Below, one piece after another: positions 5,297 to 6,280 of a stretch of DNA of 6,280 bases (position 1 is its first letter; every line of letters begins with the position of its first letter). Source of the DNA: Halobacteriales archaeon (GTDB lineage Archaea; Thermoplasmatota; SW-10-69-26; JACQPN01; JAIVGT01); the NCBI GenBank assembly GCA_020201485.1, contig JAIVGT010000056.1:1-6280 (forward strand), read 5' to 3'. The notes under the pieces are model-generated. The model was not told the origin of the DNA. It saw nothing but the letters and a program-made list of their open reading frames with translations, and made no database searches. Made by a program: the position numbers and the translations under genes.

Positions 5297-5977
5297 TCAC
5301 TCGTCGTCCGCCCGGCCCTCTCCGGCGGGCGGGGGCGGCGCGGCCTGCGCGCTCTGCTGGAGGAACTTCGACGGGATGCTGTCGGTGATGTACACCGTCT
5401 TCCCCGCCTGCTTGATGACCACGCCGTCGGAGATGGCGCGCTTCGCGTCCACCTCGAGGATGATGGGTTGCGCGCCCCGCCGCTGCCCCGCCTCCACCGC
5501 GTTCATGAACGTGGCGCTCAGGTGCACGCTCTTGCGCTCCGTCGGCTGCAGGCCGCGCTCCAGCACCACGTCCAGCTCCTCCTCCGCCACTGGGTAGTAG
5601 AGGGTGTCCGGGATGTCGTCCGTGGGCAGGTCGAGGTCCACCTCCAGGCTGTGGCCATAGGTGGCGCGGACGCGGTCCTTGTCGTACTGGTACCTGCCCT
5701 TGGGATCGGTGAGCACGATGGCCTCGACGTGGTGGGGCTTGAGCCAGTGGAGCTTGTCCTTCTGCCGGCGGATCTGCATGACCAGGTCCTGGACATCGAC
5801 CCAGCCGTGCTCGTCCATCTCCACGCCGAACTTCTCCGGGAAGTGGCGGAGAACGCCGGCCATGATGCGGCCACAGCGGTTGAGCTCGTGCTCGTTCATG
5901 AGGAACTTGCCCTCCTCGCCGCATTCTTGGCACACGTCACCACGGAAGTAGCCGTGGCTCTTGCACTCGCGCAGCAT
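5297..5977 (-). CDS. kptA: KptA/Tpt1-family RNA 2'-phosphotransferase with N-terminal zinc ribbon
   Basis: This 226-residue cytoplasmic enzyme belongs to a family that uses NAD+ to remove a 2'-phosphate from RNA through an ADP-ribosyl intermediate. Its natural substrate in archaea is unsettled, because archaeal tRNA splicing by RtcB leaves no 2'-phosphate. The N-terminus has a putative zinc site typical of archaeal members: C5, H8, C16, C19 (in [11 protein letters not shown] and VCQECG). The catalytic set of the family is in place: R44-H45 in [11 protein letters not shown]104 in RATYGHS, and R148 ahead of VHLSAT. The segment usually reading Y-H-G-T is YYPV here (127-130), a departure in the NAD-binding part. 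The last 20 residues, with PPPP and acidic residues, look disordered. ATG 5977 is supported by AGGAG eight bases upstream and by a TATA box. An upstream in-frame ATG at 6019 would fall before the predicted transcription start. First gene of a three-gene operon. Confidence 0.9.
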   Translation of the reverse strand: MLRECKSHGYFRGDVCQECGEEGKFLMNEHELNRCGRIMAGVLRHFPEKFGVEMDEHGWVDVQDLVMQIRRQKDKLHWLKPHHVEAIVLTDPKGRYQYDKDRVRATYGHSLEVDLDLPTDDIPDTLYYPVAEEELDVVLERGLQPTERKSVHLSATFMNAVEAGQRRGAQPIILEVDAKRAISDGVVIKQAGKTVYITDSIPSKFLQQSAQAAPPPPAGEGRADDE

Positions 5978-5985
5978 GGGACAAG

Positions 5986-5990
5986 CTCCT
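5986..5990 (-). promoter_or_regulatory. Ribosome binding site of kptA
   Basis: AGGAG on the minus strand, eight bases before ATG 5977. It decides the kptA start in favour of MLRECKSHG, the residues that begin the zinc ribbon, over upstream in-frame ATGs at 6019 and 6121. Confidence 0.7.
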
Positions 5991-6023
5991 GCCCGGACGT
6001 TGGCGCGGGGATGGCGCATGCCC

Positions 6024-6031
6024 GATATAAG
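6024..6031 (-). promoter_or_regulatory. TATA box of the kptA operon
   Basis: CTTATATC on the minus strand fits the archaeal TATA consensus well and is the only AT-rich octamer in the spacer. It is preceded by purine-rich GGAAGGG, a plausible BRE. A start about 26 bases downstream falls near 6001, leaving a leader of about 24 bases that contains the kptA ribosome binding site. On the plus strand it reads GATATAAG, 70 bases before rpiA, so it might also serve that gene, though less convincingly. Confidence 0.65.
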
Positions 6032-6038
6032 CCCTTCC

Positions 6039-6057
6039 GCGGCCCCGGCCCGGCCGC
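6039..6057. repeat. Inverted repeat in the kptA-rpiA spacer
   Basis: GCGGCC (6039-6044) and GGCCGC (6052-6057) are perfect 6-base arms with a 7-base spacer, just upstream of the kptA TATA box and upstream of rpiA. It may be an operator, but all-G/C arms of this length arise readily in such DNA. Confidence 0.25.
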
Positions 6058-6100
6058 TGCGCGCCGAAGGGTCCAAGCCGCATCCGGGCTTCGCCGGCGC

Positions 6101-6280
6101 ATGGAGGACGCGAAGCGCCACGCCGCGCGCGCTGCGGTGCAGCTCGTGGAGGACGGCATGGCCCTAGGCCTGGGCACGGGCGGCACGGCCGCCATCATGC
6201 TCGACGAGCTGGCGCAGCGCATCCGCAAGGAAGGCCTGAAGGTGCGGGGCGTGCCCACGAGCGAGGCCACGCAGCAGCTC
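6101..6280 (+). CDS. rpiA: Ribose-5-phosphate isomerase A, N-terminal 60 residues, cut by window edge
   Basis: RpiA interconverts ribose-5-phosphate and ribulose-5-phosphate in the cytoplasm, feeding PRPP and nucleotide synthesis. The visible part has the standard N-terminus: [26 protein letters not shown] (residues 5-30) and [10 protein letters not shown] (48-57). The phosphate-binding loop normally reads GTGST; here it is GTGGT (25-29), with Gly replacing the Ser. No stop is seen and about 170 residues should lie beyond the right edge. ATG 6101 is chosen because it matches where the family begins. An in-frame ATG at 6011 would add 30 Arg/Pro/Ala-rich residues and run across the kptA TATA box. 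No ribosome binding site precedes 6101, so a leaderless transcript is possible, although no good TATA element lies at the matching distance. Divergent from kptA, 123 bases away. Confidence 0.9.
   Translation, partial: MEDAKRHAARAAVQLVEDGMALGLGTGGTAAIMLDELAQRIRKEGLKVRGVPTSEATQQL

Noticed and set aside
6011..6100. 30-residue N-terminal extension of RpiA from ATG 6011
   Set aside because: The extension is Arg/Pro/Ala-rich, crosses the kptA TATA box and has no counterpart in RpiA proteins.
5978..6121. 48-residue N-terminal extension of KptA
   Set aside because: It starts inside rpiA on the other strand and upstream of the TATA box; the zinc ribbon and ribosome binding site fix the start at 5977.

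Overview
The window reads as a high-GC archaeal chromosome segment (GC looks close to 70%). The archaeal assignment rests on four things: an MfnA-type PLP decarboxylase, an archaeal-type hypoxanthine/guanine phosphoribosyltransferase, an archaeal single-subunit Dph2, and a KptA with the archaeal N-terminal zinc ribbon. A TATA box fitting the archaeal consensus also sits in front of kptA. The proteins are not strongly acidic, so a haloarchaeon is unlikely. An uncultivated euryarchaeal-grade lineage (Thermoplasmatota-like, for example) is possible, but the sequence does not settle it.

Layout, left to right. At 1-650 (minus) lies the N-terminal part of a secreted FG-GAP/VCBS (CRTAC1-like) repeat protein that runs off the left edge. 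A 108-base divergent spacer follows, carrying a perfect 19-base palindrome that ends exactly at the mfnA start codon. Positions 759-3504 (plus) hold a tightly packed operon of mfnA, hpt and dph2. Its stop codon shares a CTAG palindrome with the stop of a convergent EamA-family transporter gene (3501-4343, minus). At 4446-4826 (plus) is a small secreted, membrane-anchored protein with Thr/Gly repeats. It converges on a minus-strand operon read from 5977 down to 4833: kptA, then two small two-helix membrane proteins. The start of rpiA (6101 onward, plus) is divergent from kptA and is cut by the right edge.

Most genes are housekeeping: beta-alanine or tyramine formation (MfnA), purine salvage (Hpt), modification of elongation factor 2 (Dph2), an NAD-dependent RNA-end or phosphate-processing enzyme (KptA) and ribose-5-phosphate isomerisation (RpiA). 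MfnA in non-methanogens can supply beta-alanine for coenzyme A. RpiA (ribose-5-phosphate, the PRPP precursor) and Hpt (a PRPP user) lie on the same nucleotide pathway, although they are not in one operon here. The less familiar material is the kptA-linked pair of membrane proteins, the Thr/Gly-repeat surface protein, and the palindrome over the mfnA start. All complete genes have intact frames. No RNA gene, CRISPR array, insertion sequence or attachment site is visible, and no spacer exceeds about 125 bases.
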